Origin: Exiguobacterium sp. BMC-KP
GTDB taxonomy: Bacteria > Bacillota > Bacilli > Exiguobacteriales > Exiguobacteriaceae
DNA: 64,000 nt
Direction of reading: 5' to 3'
NCBI RefSeq assembly: GCF_001275385.1
Contig: NZ_LGIW01000011.1
Coordinates: 1-64,000, forward strand
Position 1 is the stretch's first letter; each line of letters opens with the position of its first letter. The notes beneath the pieces were generated by a model. That model did not search any database and was not told the origin of the DNA. It worked only from the letters and a program-made list of their open reading frames with translations. The translations under genes and the position numbers were made by a program. Positions 26,766-35,879 of this stretch are shown here, piece by piece.

Positions 26766-27013
26766 TGAAATGATTCCTCCTCTGGATGATGCATCATTCG
26801 ATTGATTGAGTAGGGGAAGAGTGGTCCCGTGTCTCCTTCGTCTCCTCTACACCACTATAAGGTGAAGACGGAGTGCGATGTCCAGCATGAATCACACAAA
26901 CACCTAAAGTCACTAGGGTATCGTTAGGGTTTTAGGGTATTGAAATTGTGTTTTTCATCTGATAGACTAAGGTCATGAAGTCGAAAGAATAACTTTCTAA
27001 GGAGTGTTGACAC

Positions 27014-27664
27014 ATGACGCAAGTGTTCCAGCTGAAGAACAAACCGCATGGGATTGATCGGGGGAAGCTCTTCCTCGAGGAAGGGTTCGTCTGTATCGGA
27101 TGGCCAGGGATCGGGAATCTAGAGACTGCTGACAAGAAGGACATACGACGGGGACTTGAACGAAAATACCAGTACGAAGGACAGAGACTCGGAGCCTATA
27201 CGGGGGTGGTCAACATGTTCGTCAACGTCGTCGAACCAGGCGACGTCATCCTCGTCCCTGACGGCTCAATCGTCCACGTCGGAATCGCGGGACCGTATCG
27301 ATACGCTAAAGAATATGACCATAAGGACATCGGGATGTGTCACCGTCGCCCGGTCGAATGGAAGGCGACGGTCGCGAAGTCGAGCCTGGACCAGAAGGTC
27401 GTCGACCTGGTCAAGAACCGAGGCACGATGACGAGGTTCTCCGGGACGTATGAGGAGACAGGTCTAGATGTAGTGATCGACGAGGAAGGACATACCCCGT
27501 TCGCCATCATCGAGGGGACGCGCGACGTTAGCGGAGGACACGGGTTTTTCGACCCTGAGACGATCGATGCAGCGAAGGACGTCTTGATCGATGCACTTCG
27601 GTCCGATGATTCTGATAGACGGATACAGGCGGCGATCGCGATTCTGAGACTCTCGAAGGGTTGA
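27014..27664 (+). CDS. EVE/PUA-like domain protein
   Basis: 216 residues. The first 120 follow the EVE-like pattern seen at the N-terminus of several restriction nucleases: LEEGFVCIGWPGIGN, VEPGDVILVPDGS, VGIAGPYRY and HRRPVEWKATV. Such domains bind flipped modified bases. The remaining 95 residues have no recognised nuclease motif. AAGGAGTGTTGAC precedes ATG 27014. The next gene begins 46 bp downstream and may be co-transcribed, with a terminator after it. A modified-DNA sensor or a truncated type IV restriction protein are the two readings. Confidence 0.65.
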   Translation: MTQVFQLKNKPHGIDRGKLFLEEGFVCIGWPGIGNLETADKKDIRRGLERKYQYEGQRLGAYTGVVNMFVNVVEPGDVILVPDGSIVHVGIAGPYRYAKEYDHKDIGMCHRRPVEWKATVAKSSLDQKVVDLVKNRGTMTRFSGTYEETGLDVVIDEEGHTPFAIIEGTRDVSGGHGFFDPETIDAAKDVLIDALRSDDSDRRIQAAIAILRLSKG

Positions 27665-27710
27665 ATCGCGCAGGATGAGTGACGGAGATAGACGAAATGG
27701 AGGAATGGAC

Positions 27711-28058
27711 ATGTTGATGACGGCAGAAAAGGAAATGATAACGACGGTGGCCTATGCGTCGACCTTCAAGAAAAGAATGCAACATCTCGATCCGGAGGAC
27801 CATCGCATCATCGTAGAAGAGCTGAACCGTATCATCGACGGGGGTGACGTGCATACCTCGAGCTGGATCCCCGGTAGTGACTGGAGAGGCACGTTGTACG
27901 AACCGATCTGGATTTCCTGTCGCCAGAACAGCACGGAGGCGGCGAAGTTCTACGGACAGATTCTTTACCAGGTCATGATGGACAGACCGGAGGCATGGGG
28001 ATTCGGCAACTATTCGGATGCGAAGGGGAAGACATACTTCCGATTGAAGGATTTATGA
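27711..28058 (+). CDS. Small protein of unknown function
   Basis: 115 residues from ATG 27711, which has GGAGGA at an ideal 6-7 bases; ATGs at 27675 and 27705 are less well placed. It has a conserved-looking aromatic C-terminal half (WISCRQNSTEAAKFYGQILY) but no recognised motif, membrane segment or signal peptide. It follows the EVE-like gene closely and shares its terminator, so the two probably act together. Confidence 0.6.
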   Translation: MLMTAEKEMITTVAYASTFKKRMQHLDPEDHRIIVEELNRIIDGGDVHTSSWIPGSDWRGTLYEPIWISCRQNSTEAAKFYGQILYQVMMDRPEAWGFGNYSDAKGKTYFRLKDL

Positions 28059-28071
28059 CGTTCATACCATC

Positions 28072-28112
28072 AAAGGGGCCGGCTAGGCGATTCGTTATAG
28101 TCGGCCCTTTCC
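28072..28112 (+). terminator. Terminator after the EVE-like unit
   Basis: AAAGGGGCCGGCTA pairs with TAGTCGGCCCTTT (one bulged G) across a 14-base loop; the T-tract is short. Confidence 0.6.
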
Positions 28113-28280
28113 CATACCTCGAGCTACGTCATGGGACGTGAAGCCTTCAGGAGCACTGAATCCGGCTCCTAAAAAATCCTTCATTCATCCATTAAAAGTA
28201 ATTAGATTATTTAAATTGTAAAAAAAGTGAACAAAGTATAAAATTTTAATATAATGTTTTGGAAAGAAGAGGTGAAGGAC

Positions 28281-31200
28281 ATGTTCATAAGAGGAAGAAT
28301 GGACAACGGTCCCGGGCACGAGGCAGAGCTGCTCGTCTGGGATGCCTTGGAGAGACGATTCGAGGGAAGGGAGAGCTTCGGATTTCTCCATTTCCCGATG
28401 TTCGCAGAGGGACATGCTTATCGCAGGGAGATCGACATCTTGATCGTCGACCGCGAGATTGGCGTGACCACCATCGAGGTCAAGGGGATCAGCATCAGAC
28501 AGATCAAGAACATATCCGGTCAGGTGTGGAGCTGCGAGAAGGACGGTACGCCTTTCGAAATCGAGCCATATGCGCAGGCGGAGCGTCAGATGGACATGTT
28601 ATGCAAGGACCTCGAGGAGGAGCCGTTGCTCTATCGGAAGCTTGGGCGGCGTGCCATCGTCGCACTGCCATACATCACGCGTCATGAATGGGCGGAACGC
28701 GGTTACGACAAGATGTTGAACGTGCCTCCGATCCTGTTCAAGGAGGACCTCGTCGACCCCGGCGTGTTGGAGAGAATGGGGCGGATCAACGTCCGGAAAC
28801 AGCCGGGTCGACTCGCCGATGCCGGATGGGGGGCCATCAAGAGACGATTCTCGGTCATGGAGGAGCCTGCGTCCGTACCTTCCGCGGAGCAAGTGATGGG
28901 ATCGAAGGGGCTGTTCTCGTTGACCTACTTCCTCCCTGATCGGACGTCGATCGACACGAACGAGGGTGACATCCGTGCCGCACTCGAGGACGGCAAGAAG
29001 GTCTACCTCTTCTCGTCGTCAGGTCTACCTGAGAGGCTCATGAGGGAACTTCGTCCCTTCATCGAAGAGCATCAGCTCCAACACGTCCACCTCGACATCG
29101 ACCGGACGCCGTACGGGTTCGCCTGCATCAGGAACGGAGAACTCCCGGATGCCTTGTCCAAACTCGTGGAAGGATGTGGGGCGTTCAACCATGGACAATA
29201 CATGGCCGTACATGCGCCCGTCCGTGACAACCTGAAGATCATGGCGGGGGCGGGGACGGGGAAGACCCATGTGATGATTGACCGAATCATGTATCTCCTC
29301 GAGAGCGAGGGCGTCGACCTGAAGGACATCGTCATGATCACCTTCACGAACGACTCGACCGACGAGATGCGGCGCCGGTTCCAGGGACGCATGCTGACGA
29401 TGTTCTCGCTCACGCGACGGAAGCGATACCTCGAACTCGCGGAGGACGTAAAGAACATGCAGATCAGTACGATCCATTCCTACTCCAAGTCGATCCTGAC
29501 ACATCTCGCGCACGAGATCGGCTTCGGTCGCGGCGTCAAGATACGGAGCTACATCCGGACGAAGGACTTGATCATCGAGCGGCTGACCGACGAGTTCCTG
29601 TCGGGCGATCATTCCGCGGGTGGCATCGACGGGTTGTTCGGGAGCGGACTGGAGCATCATCAAATCACACGTACCATCCGACGATTCTGGGACGAGATGG
29701 AGAAGAAGGGGCTGACCCGCGAGGAAATCGAGGGACTCGATTGGGGCACCGTCGAGGACGAGGACCATGCCACGTTACATGAGCTGTTCCGCCATGTCTT
29801 CTCGAGATGCGAGGCAGAACTCGAGCGCATCAAGCGGAAGGACAACGCGATCGACATGGGGGACATGATCCGGAAGCTGAGATGGTTCACCGACAACGAG
29901 AAGATGGATCAGCTCGAGTCGAGGAAGCACCTGTTCGTCGACGAGTTCCAGGATAGCGACAACACCCAGATCGAGCTGGTGGCGAGCCTACATGCACAGC
30001 TCGGATATACGGTCTTCGTGGTCGGCGACGTCAAGCAATCCATCTATCGGTTCCGGGGAGCGGACTACACGTCCTTCGAACGTCTCGAGGACAAGATGGG
30101 GGCGGGCATCCCTGAGGTGCGACTGACCCAGAACTATCGGACGAATAGCAGCCTCCTCGATCGGTTGGACGAGATGTTCTCCCGTTGGGGGGATGATGGA
30201 CACGGACTCCTCCCTTATTCGCGATCGGACCGCCTCGTCGGGGTGAGACGTACGACGCGGGACGAGACGGAGCTATCGCTCGTCGAGGCCGGATGGTACG
30301 AACGAGAACAGGTCATGATGGATCGTATACGGGAAGGTCTCGGTGAGGTCTCGAGTAAGCCGGGCGAGAAGGTGGCCCTACTCGTCCGTACGAACAAACA
30401 GGCGAAGGAGGTCGCGAGTCTATGCGAGAAAAACGGCATCGCGGTCAAGCAGAACCTGGACGGTACGTTCTACCGTTCGCATGCCGTGATGCACTTCAAG
30501 GCATTGCTGGAGGCGATGATGTACCCGAGTGAGGCGGTCCACCTCGTATCGGCACTCGAGACGCCCTACTTCCTCTACAAAATCCCGTCGCGGTTGTTGG
30601 TCCGATACGAAGGGGACGGGAAGGCGATTTCCCGATATGTCGAGGAGCGCATCGGGGACGACTTCTCCCGTTACTTGAAGGACTTGCGGCGACTGCCGTT
30701 CCTGGCCGTGATCCAGCGCATCATAGCCGAGAAGGGGCTGATGCAGAACCTGCAGCCGTACTACGAACGGATCACGCAGGATCCCGAGGTGGCGGCAAGC
30801 CGCGCACGACAGTACGAGCTGGATCTCGCCCACCTGATGAACATCATCCATCAGCAGTTCGGTCCGGACACGGGCACGCTCTATACGATACATCGTTGGC
30901 TCAAGCTACAGGTACGGGTGAACACGAACGAGAACACGCCGATGGACACGACGAGCGACGGACAGCTCGAAATCACGACGATTCACCGGGCGAAGGGCCT
31001 CGAATATCATACCGTGATCCTACCGAGACTCGACTTCCCCTTCACGAACCAACGCAACGTGTTCCTCATCGAAGAGGAACAGGACGAGACGGGGGGGATG
31101 CGCCGGGTCGGCTGGGACCTCTCTGCCGACAGAGGCCGAGTGACGGGAGAGAAGGAAGGCAAGAACGGCTACTACGATGATCTCGAGACCTCGGAGCTGG

Positions 31201-31349
31201 ATGAGATCGTCAAGGAGGAGACGCGCCTCCTCTACGTCGCGCTGACACGTGCGAAGAACAAGATCGTGCTCATCCGTTCCGGCGTCAAGCCCGACACATG
31301 GGGCGAACTACTAGAGAAAGCGATGGGAGGAATGCACGATGTCCGTTAA
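28281..31349 (+). CDS. NERD-nuclease/UvrD-family helicase
   Basis: 1022 residues from ATG 28281 (GAGGTGAAGG upstream). The N-terminal domain is NERD-like with a PD-(D/E)xK site: E14, D52 in EIDILIVD, and E66/K68 in TTIEVKG. A superfamily 1 helicase follows: Walker A AGAGTGKT near 322, TFTNDSTDEM (Ia), FVDEFQDSD (II) near 553, GDVKQSIYRFRGAD (III), TTIHRAKGLEYHTVILPR (V) and LLYVALTRAKNKI (VI). It resembles an AddA/PcrA-type motor with the nuclease moved to the N-terminus. Its stop overlaps the AddB-like gene by 11 bp. The four-gene unit to 35569 is probably a DNA end-processing or defence complex. Confidence 0.88.
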   Translation: MFIRGRMDNGPGHEAELLVWDALERRFEGRESFGFLHFPMFAEGHAYRREIDILIVDREIGVTTIEVKGISIRQIKNISGQVWSCEKDGTPFEIEPYAQAERQMDMLCKDLEEEPLLYRKLGRRAIVALPYITRHEWAERGYDKMLNVPPILFKEDLVDPGVLERMGRINVRKQPGRLADAGWGAIKRRFSVMEEPASVPSAEQVMGSKGLFSLTYFLPDRTSIDTNEGDIRAALEDGKKVYLFSSSGLPERLMRELRPFIEEHQLQHVHLDIDRTPYGFACIRNGELPDALSKLVEGCGAFNHGQYMAVHAPVRDNLKIMAGAGTGKTHVMIDRIMYLLESEGVDLKDIVMITFTNDSTDEMRRRFQGRMLTMFSLTRRKRYLELAEDVKNMQISTIHSYSKSILTHLAHEIGFGRGVKIRSYIRTKDLIIERLTDEFLSGDHSAGGIDGLFGSGLEHHQITRTIRRFWDEMEKKGLTREEIEGLDWGTVEDEDHATLHELFRHVFSRCEAELERIKRKDNAIDMGDMIRKLRWFTDNEKMDQLESRKHLFVDEFQDSDNTQIELVASLHAQLGYTVFVVGDVKQSIYRFRGADYTSFERLEDKMGAGIPEVRLTQNYRTNSSLLDRLDEMFSRWGDDGHGLLPYSRSDRLVGVRRTTRDETELSLVEAGWYEREQVMMDRIREGLGEVSSKPGEKVALLVRTNKQAKEVASLCEKNGIAVKQNLDGTFYRSHAVMHFKALLEAMMYPSEAVHLVSALETPYFLYKIPSRLLVRYEGDGKAISRYVEERIGDDFSRYLKDLRRLPFLAVIQRIIAEKGLMQNLQPYYERITQDPEVAASRARQYELDLAHLMNIIHQQFGPDTGTLYTIHRWLKLQVRVNTNENTPMDTTSDGQLEITTIHRAKGLEYHTVILPRLDFPFTNQRNVFLIEEEQDETGGMRRVGWDLSADRGRVTGEKEGKNGYYDDLETSELDEIVKEETRLLYVALTRAKNKIVLIRSGVKPDTWGELLEKAMGGMHDVR

Positions 31350-33957
31350 GGTATACACCTATGACGATCCGAAGGGATGGCGTTCCCATCCGCGGTATGA
31401 GGAAATCAAGGGAGCCATCCACGTCTGTGCGACGAAGAACGTGGCAGAGGGATTGAGACAGGCCTATCAGGAAAAAGGCTCGTTCGAACACGTCTATACG
31501 GTACGCGAGATCATCTCCGCGATGCAGCCGGAATGGAACTCGGCGGAGACGCAACTACAGCAATTCCTCAGACTTTCGAAGGTCCTGAAGGAGCATGGGG
31601 CACGCCCGACGGACGAGAGCATCAAGGAATCGTTCCGGAAGAACAAGAAGGAGGTCCTCGAGACGCTACGCCTCCTCGCCTATTCAGGCATCGGACCCTC
31701 GGATTTAGCCAAGGTCTTGCTGGGCAGGGAGGACCTGTCCGCGAAGGAGCGGATGCTGGTCGAGGTATGGCATGAGCTCGAGAAGCAGGATTCATCCTAT
31801 GCCCGTCTCCGCGAGGAGATGAGGTCGGGCTGGTCACCCCGGAGATTGCACGAGGTACTCGATGACATATCGCCGGACGCGAAGTCGACGACTCCGGACG
31901 GTCATACGCTCGTCCTCCACGGTTTCTACTTCGTCACGCCTGAACAGCAACGCTTCCTGGAGCGACTACGAGAGGGAGGGATGGATATCATCTTCTTCAA
32001 CCTCTACGACGCTCGCTATCCGGAGACGTTCGGGTTCACGAGAGCCTTCATCACGGAACGCTACGGCTGGTCGGACGACTGGGAGATTGCATCCGCTCGT
32101 GGTGAAGAGGGCGGTCTCGGGGACGTCTTCCTACGTGCCTATGAGGAAGGGAGTGCGCCGACGAGCGGGACGGACCGTGAAATCGTCGCATACGACTCGT
32201 TCTTCGAGTTCATGAACAAGGTCATCGTCCCGGCGTACCCGATCGGGGGAAGACCGGAGGAGGGCAAGACGCAGATCATCGCGACCAATGCCGACATGCT
32301 CAACGACGTCCTCAGCCAGTACTATCCGGACATGTCCACGGGCAGTCGCAACCTTCTCCGTTACCCCGTGGGACAATTCCTCAGCAACATCCATGCCATC
32401 CGGACCGCGGACGGCTTCATGCTCGATGCCGACATCCTGATGGCGACGTTCACGAGCGGGTGGCTGTACGATCCGGAGAGTGGCAAGAATGCCCGCGACT
32501 ATACGGGACAACTGCGGAAGATCCTGCCACATTTCGAGGGATGCGAGACGCTGGAGGAGTGGCGAAGACGTTCCGACGAGCTGATGAGCTTTTACGAGCA
32601 GGTCCTCTCCCCCTATGAGAAGGCAGGGGACGGGCGCGTCCTCAAGAGCATGCGCAGCCCGTTCGTACGGATCTCGCAGTTCTCGCTCGACCGTCATGAG
32701 ATGGAGACGATCCGCTTCTTCCTGAGACAGCTCGACTTCATCTCGAAGGAACTCTTCCGTATCGAGATGGAGGAGGAGCGGATCGGGATTCATTTCAAGA
32801 AGGTGTTCGAGATGGTCGCGAAGTACGACCCGAGCAGTCACATGGAACTCGAGGAGGAGGAGACGCGCATCCTCGAGACGCTGAACGAGAGGCTCGCGCG
32901 CATCGAGGACGACACCTTCTTCCTCTACGAGGACGTGGGTGAGGCGGTCAGCCTCTACCTCAGCGGTAAGCTGGACCCGGAGGACACGCCGATCGTCAAA
33001 CCTTTCATCGAGGTGGACGGGGAGGCGTTCAAGGAAGGCAAGGAGTATCACGTGACCGGACTCGACGAACGAGGATTGCCGCTCAGCGAGTTCGCACTCC
33101 CCTGGCCCTTCCAGCCGGAGACATACGAGGCGTTGTCCGAGCAGCACCAGGTGCTCGAGCTCGACACGTTGCGGAACAAATCGATCAAGCACATATCGAG
33201 ATATCTCTTCTATATCACGCTGGAGTTCCTCCGACCACGCTGTACGGAACTGTCCTTCATGCGGAACTATCTCGACAAGAGGGACATGGAGCCAGCGCTC
33301 TACGTCAAGCAGCTCGACCTGACCGTCGTCCCTGCGGACGTGTCATGGAACACGGAGGACGCACCGGCCCATCGTGAGAACGCCTACGACTTCGAGGCGG
33401 AGGCGACGACGGGAAGGGAAGGATTCGAAGGTTTGACGTCATCAGACTTCCTGATGGAATACGTCGCATGCCAGCGACGATTCCAGTACGGATACATCCT
33501 GTCGGAGTTCCCGACATTCGATACCGAGTTCCATCAACAGTTCCAGTACACGGACCTGCTCCGTGTCGTCAAGCGTACGATGCCTCGCGAGGATGAACGG
33601 GTCATACGGGAGGTCGGGACACTCTTCCCGGGATGGACGGATTATCGGAAACGGATGATCGCGAAGAAATACATCTCTGGAAAGTGGATGAAAAAGACTG
33701 AGAAGCAGGACGCGGCGGACGGCATCAAGATCAACTCGGCGCGCCAGGACCTCCAACTACCCGGGTTGAGAGTGGACCGACGGACGAAGCTCCGAGCCGA
33801 GGTCGAGGATGGACTATCTGGATGGATAGATCAGATCGAGGAGAAGCTCGGGAAGGACGTCGCCTTCAAGGCGAGTCCATCGGACGAATGCAAGTATTGC
33901 CCATACCAGGACATCTGTCCGGACGTGGACCCGCTCGAAGGAGGCGGGGGTCGATGA
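31339..33957 (+). CDS. AddB/RexB-like Fe-S protein lacking the nuclease motif
   Basis: 872 residues. Near the C-terminus SDFLMEYVACQRRFQYGY and CKYCPYQDIC reproduce the four-cysteine 4Fe-4S clasp of AddB-type nucleases (one Cys, then C-x2-C-x5-C). Between these I find no D...(D/E)xK signature, and no Walker A near the N-terminus. The protein is therefore read as a structural, catalytically silent AddB-like subunit whose nuclease role has passed to the NERD domain of its partner. It starts inside the helicase gene and ends in a 4-bp ATGA overlap with the next gene. The overall AddB similarity is an inference from the C-terminal clasp and gene order. Confidence 0.7.
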   Translation: MSVKVYTYDDPKGWRSHPRYEEIKGAIHVCATKNVAEGLRQAYQEKGSFEHVYTVREIISAMQPEWNSAETQLQQFLRLSKVLKEHGARPTDESIKESFRKNKKEVLETLRLLAYSGIGPSDLAKVLLGREDLSAKERMLVEVWHELEKQDSSYARLREEMRSGWSPRRLHEVLDDISPDAKSTTPDGHTLVLHGFYFVTPEQQRFLERLREGGMDIIFFNLYDARYPETFGFTRAFITERYGWSDDWEIASARGEEGGLGDVFLRAYEEGSAPTSGTDREIVAYDSFFEFMNKVIVPAYPIGGRPEEGKTQIIATNADMLNDVLSQYYPDMSTGSRNLLRYPVGQFLSNIHAIRTADGFMLDADILMATFTSGWLYDPESGKNARDYTGQLRKILPHFEGCETLEEWRRRSDELMSFYEQVLSPYEKAGDGRVLKSMRSPFVRISQFSLDRHEMETIRFFLRQLDFISKELFRIEMEEERIGIHFKKVFEMVAKYDPSSHMELEEEETRILETLNERLARIEDDTFFLYEDVGEAVSLYLSGKLDPEDTPIVKPFIEVDGEAFKEGKEYHVTGLDERGLPLSEFALPWPFQPETYEALSEQHQVLELDTLRNKSIKHISRYLFYITLEFLRPRCTELSFMRNYLDKRDMEPALYVKQLDLTVVPADVSWNTEDAPAHRENAYDFEAEATTGREGFEGLTSSDFLMEYVACQRRFQYGYILSEFPTFDTEFHQQFQYTDLLRVVKRTMPREDERVIREVGTLFPGWTDYRKRMIAKKYISGKWMKKTEKQDAADGIKINSARQDLQLPGLRVDRRTKLRAEVEDGLSGWIDQIEEKLGKDVAFKASPSDECKYCPYQDICPDVDPLEGGGGR

Positions 33958-34124
33958 ACGAACTATGGAGGCTGGTGGAGAAGGAGTGGCGATCCGAACC
34001 GCCGAAGGCACGTCCTAATGACGAGCTCGCGCTCGACCACATGAGGCGCGGGCTCGTCGACCTCGATACGTCCAACATCTGGGACGAGCTGGATGACGAA
34101 GACGATGAAGACGACGAGGATTGA
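33954..34124 (+). CDS. Acidic microprotein in a helicase operon
   Basis: 56 residues with a basic/amphipathic first half (MNELWRLVEKEWRSEPPK) and a tail of about a dozen Asp/Glu residues. The start overlaps the AddB-like stop as ATGA. Its own stop, TGA at 34122, overlaps a TTG that could start the next gene. Close coupling on both sides argues that it is expressed. Poly-acidic tails often mimic DNA or cap DNA-binding sites, so a regulator of one of the helicases is plausible. No homologue recognised. Confidence 0.7.
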   Translation: MNELWRLVEKEWRSEPPKARPNDELALDHMRRGLVDLDTSNIWDELDDEDDEDDED

Positions 34125-34153
34125 ACAAACGAACAGGAAGAGGTAGTGGCAAC

Positions 34154-35569
34154 ATGAACAATATGACGACGACGGGGTATCTGGCGGAGGACGAGATTGT
34201 CCTCACCCCCCAACAACAGCAAATCGTGGACAACGAATCAGAGGAGCAATTGGTGAGAGGGATTGCAGGCAGCGGGAAGACCTTGGTGCTCCTGAAGAAG
34301 GCGAAGAAGAAGGCAGTGAAGAACGCCGCCGACGCGATCATGATTTTCACGTATGCGAAGTCGCTGACGAACGCATCACAGATCACGATGAAGCGTCATG
34401 GACTCGGCAACCTGGGCGTGAGCACGTTCCATTCATGGGCGATGAAGGTCTATGGGCAAGTGTTCAGCGAGAGCTTCAAGCTGATCATGAACGCCGATCA
34501 GGCGAACCTGGTGAAGCGAGCCATCGCCAACACGAAGGTCGACCATCGGTTCGTCACCGACGAGAAGTATGTCGAGTTCCTCCAGAAGGAGATCAGCTTC
34601 ATCAAGGGGATGGAGGTCCGCTCGATGTCCGAGTACGCGGCCGTGAGCCGACGTGGCCGAGGTGTGGGGACGCGGGTAACGGCCGCGGACAGGGAGATCA
34701 TCTACGCGATCTTCTGGAACTATGAGGAGCTGAAGGGACGTAATCGTGACTTCGACGACTTCGCTTACCGGCTCTTGGACGTGAAGGATCGCATCCCGGA
34801 GAACGCGAAGCTCGACCACGTCTTCGTCGACGAGGCGCAGGATCTCCAGCTCAGCCAGATCCGTCTCTTGAAGGTATGTGTGAGGAAATCCATCACGATC
34901 GCAGCCGACAAAGGGCAGAAAATCTACGATACTGCGTTCAGTTGGAAGGAGGCAGGACTGAACATCCAAGGCGGACGTACGAAGATCCTCACGGAGTCCC
35001 ATCGTTCCACGAGACAGGTCATCGAGCTCGCCGTCAGCCTGCAGCAGCACGACTCCATCACGCAGGACGAGGAATACGTCGTACCCGTGTTACCAGAACG
35101 TAGTGGTCCTAAACCGGTCCTCAGAAGGCTCGACGACAGAGGACATCATGACGAGGCAGTGATCGCGATGATCAACGAGGTCCTCGCGGCATCACCGTCG
35201 GCGACCATCGGTGTCCTCTACCGTTCCTCCCAAGGATGGGGACATCGGCTCGGGGGCGCCCTCAAGCGGAAGGGCATCGCCTACATGGACGTCCGCGCGA
35301 AGAAGGACGTCGACCCATTCTCTCCTGGCGTCAAGTTCAGCACGTTCCATTCTGCTAAGGGTCTCGAGTTCGACGTCGTCATCATCGTCGACCTGGTCGA
35401 ACCGTCGGTCCTGCCGGCAGAGGAGGACGCGGCTGAGTTCTGGGACAACGAACGAAGACTCCTATACGTGGCCATGACGCGGGCGAAATCGCTCCTCTAC
35501 ATGATGACCTACGAGAGAGAGAATCGCCTCTTGCTCGAGATGGACGATTCGCTATACGACATCCAATGA
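34154..35569 (+). CDS. UvrD-like superfamily 1 helicase
   Basis: 471 residues from ATG 34154 with GGAAGAGG upstream; a TTG at 34121 coupled to the previous stop is an alternative. Motifs: Q-motif LTPQQQQIVDN, Walker A GIAGSGKT near 43, FTYAKSLTN (Ia), FVDEAQDLQ (II) near 225, TESHRST (IV region), FHSAKGLEFDVVII (V) and LLYVAMTRAKSLLYM (VI). At under 500 residues it lacks much of the 1B/2B insertions of full UvrD, like the short helicases found beside nucleases in defence loci. It is the last gene of the four-gene unit, with a terminator at 35683. Confidence 0.85.
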   Translation: MNNMTTTGYLAEDEIVLTPQQQQIVDNESEEQLVRGIAGSGKTLVLLKKAKKKAVKNAADAIMIFTYAKSLTNASQITMKRHGLGNLGVSTFHSWAMKVYGQVFSESFKLIMNADQANLVKRAIANTKVDHRFVTDEKYVEFLQKEISFIKGMEVRSMSEYAAVSRRGRGVGTRVTAADREIIYAIFWNYEELKGRNRDFDDFAYRLLDVKDRIPENAKLDHVFVDEAQDLQLSQIRLLKVCVRKSITIAADKGQKIYDTAFSWKEAGLNIQGGRTKILTESHRSTRQVIELAVSLQQHDSITQDEEYVVPVLPERSGPKPVLRRLDDRGHHDEAVIAMINEVLAASPSATIGVLYRSSQGWGHRLGGALKRKGIAYMDVRAKKDVDPFSPGVKFSTFHSAKGLEFDVVIIVDLVEPSVLPAEEDAAEFWDNERRLLYVAMTRAKSLLYMMTYERENRLLLEMDDSLYDIQ

Positions 35570-35682
35570 GGCGGTTTCGGGACGTGTTCAATCACATGGA
35601 CCGAGGGATGACGGGCGTGCTTCGACGACGCTCGTCGTATCACTCTCTCCTCACGGGATGGACGATATTTTTATCATAGGAC

Positions 35683-35733
35683 GCACCCTCGAGTTATGGA
35701 TCACGAAATGGGTCGAGGGTGTGTATTTTTTTT
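35683..35733 (+). terminator. Terminator of the helicase operon
   Basis: GCACCCTCGA pairs with TCGAGGGTGT across a 20-base loop, followed by TATTTTTTTT. The rest of the 310-bp gap to the next gene shows no other gene. Confidence 0.8.
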
Positions 35734-35879
35734 ACATACCTAATGGCAAATAAATCTATATAATCCTTTTAAAGGCACGAACGAATTGTAGGAAGACTCA
35801 TCTCGGGAAGATGAGGAATCGACCCAGGGAATGGAGCGTGGTGCTCGCTCCAGGGAGGACGACGAGGAGGAAGGGACAC

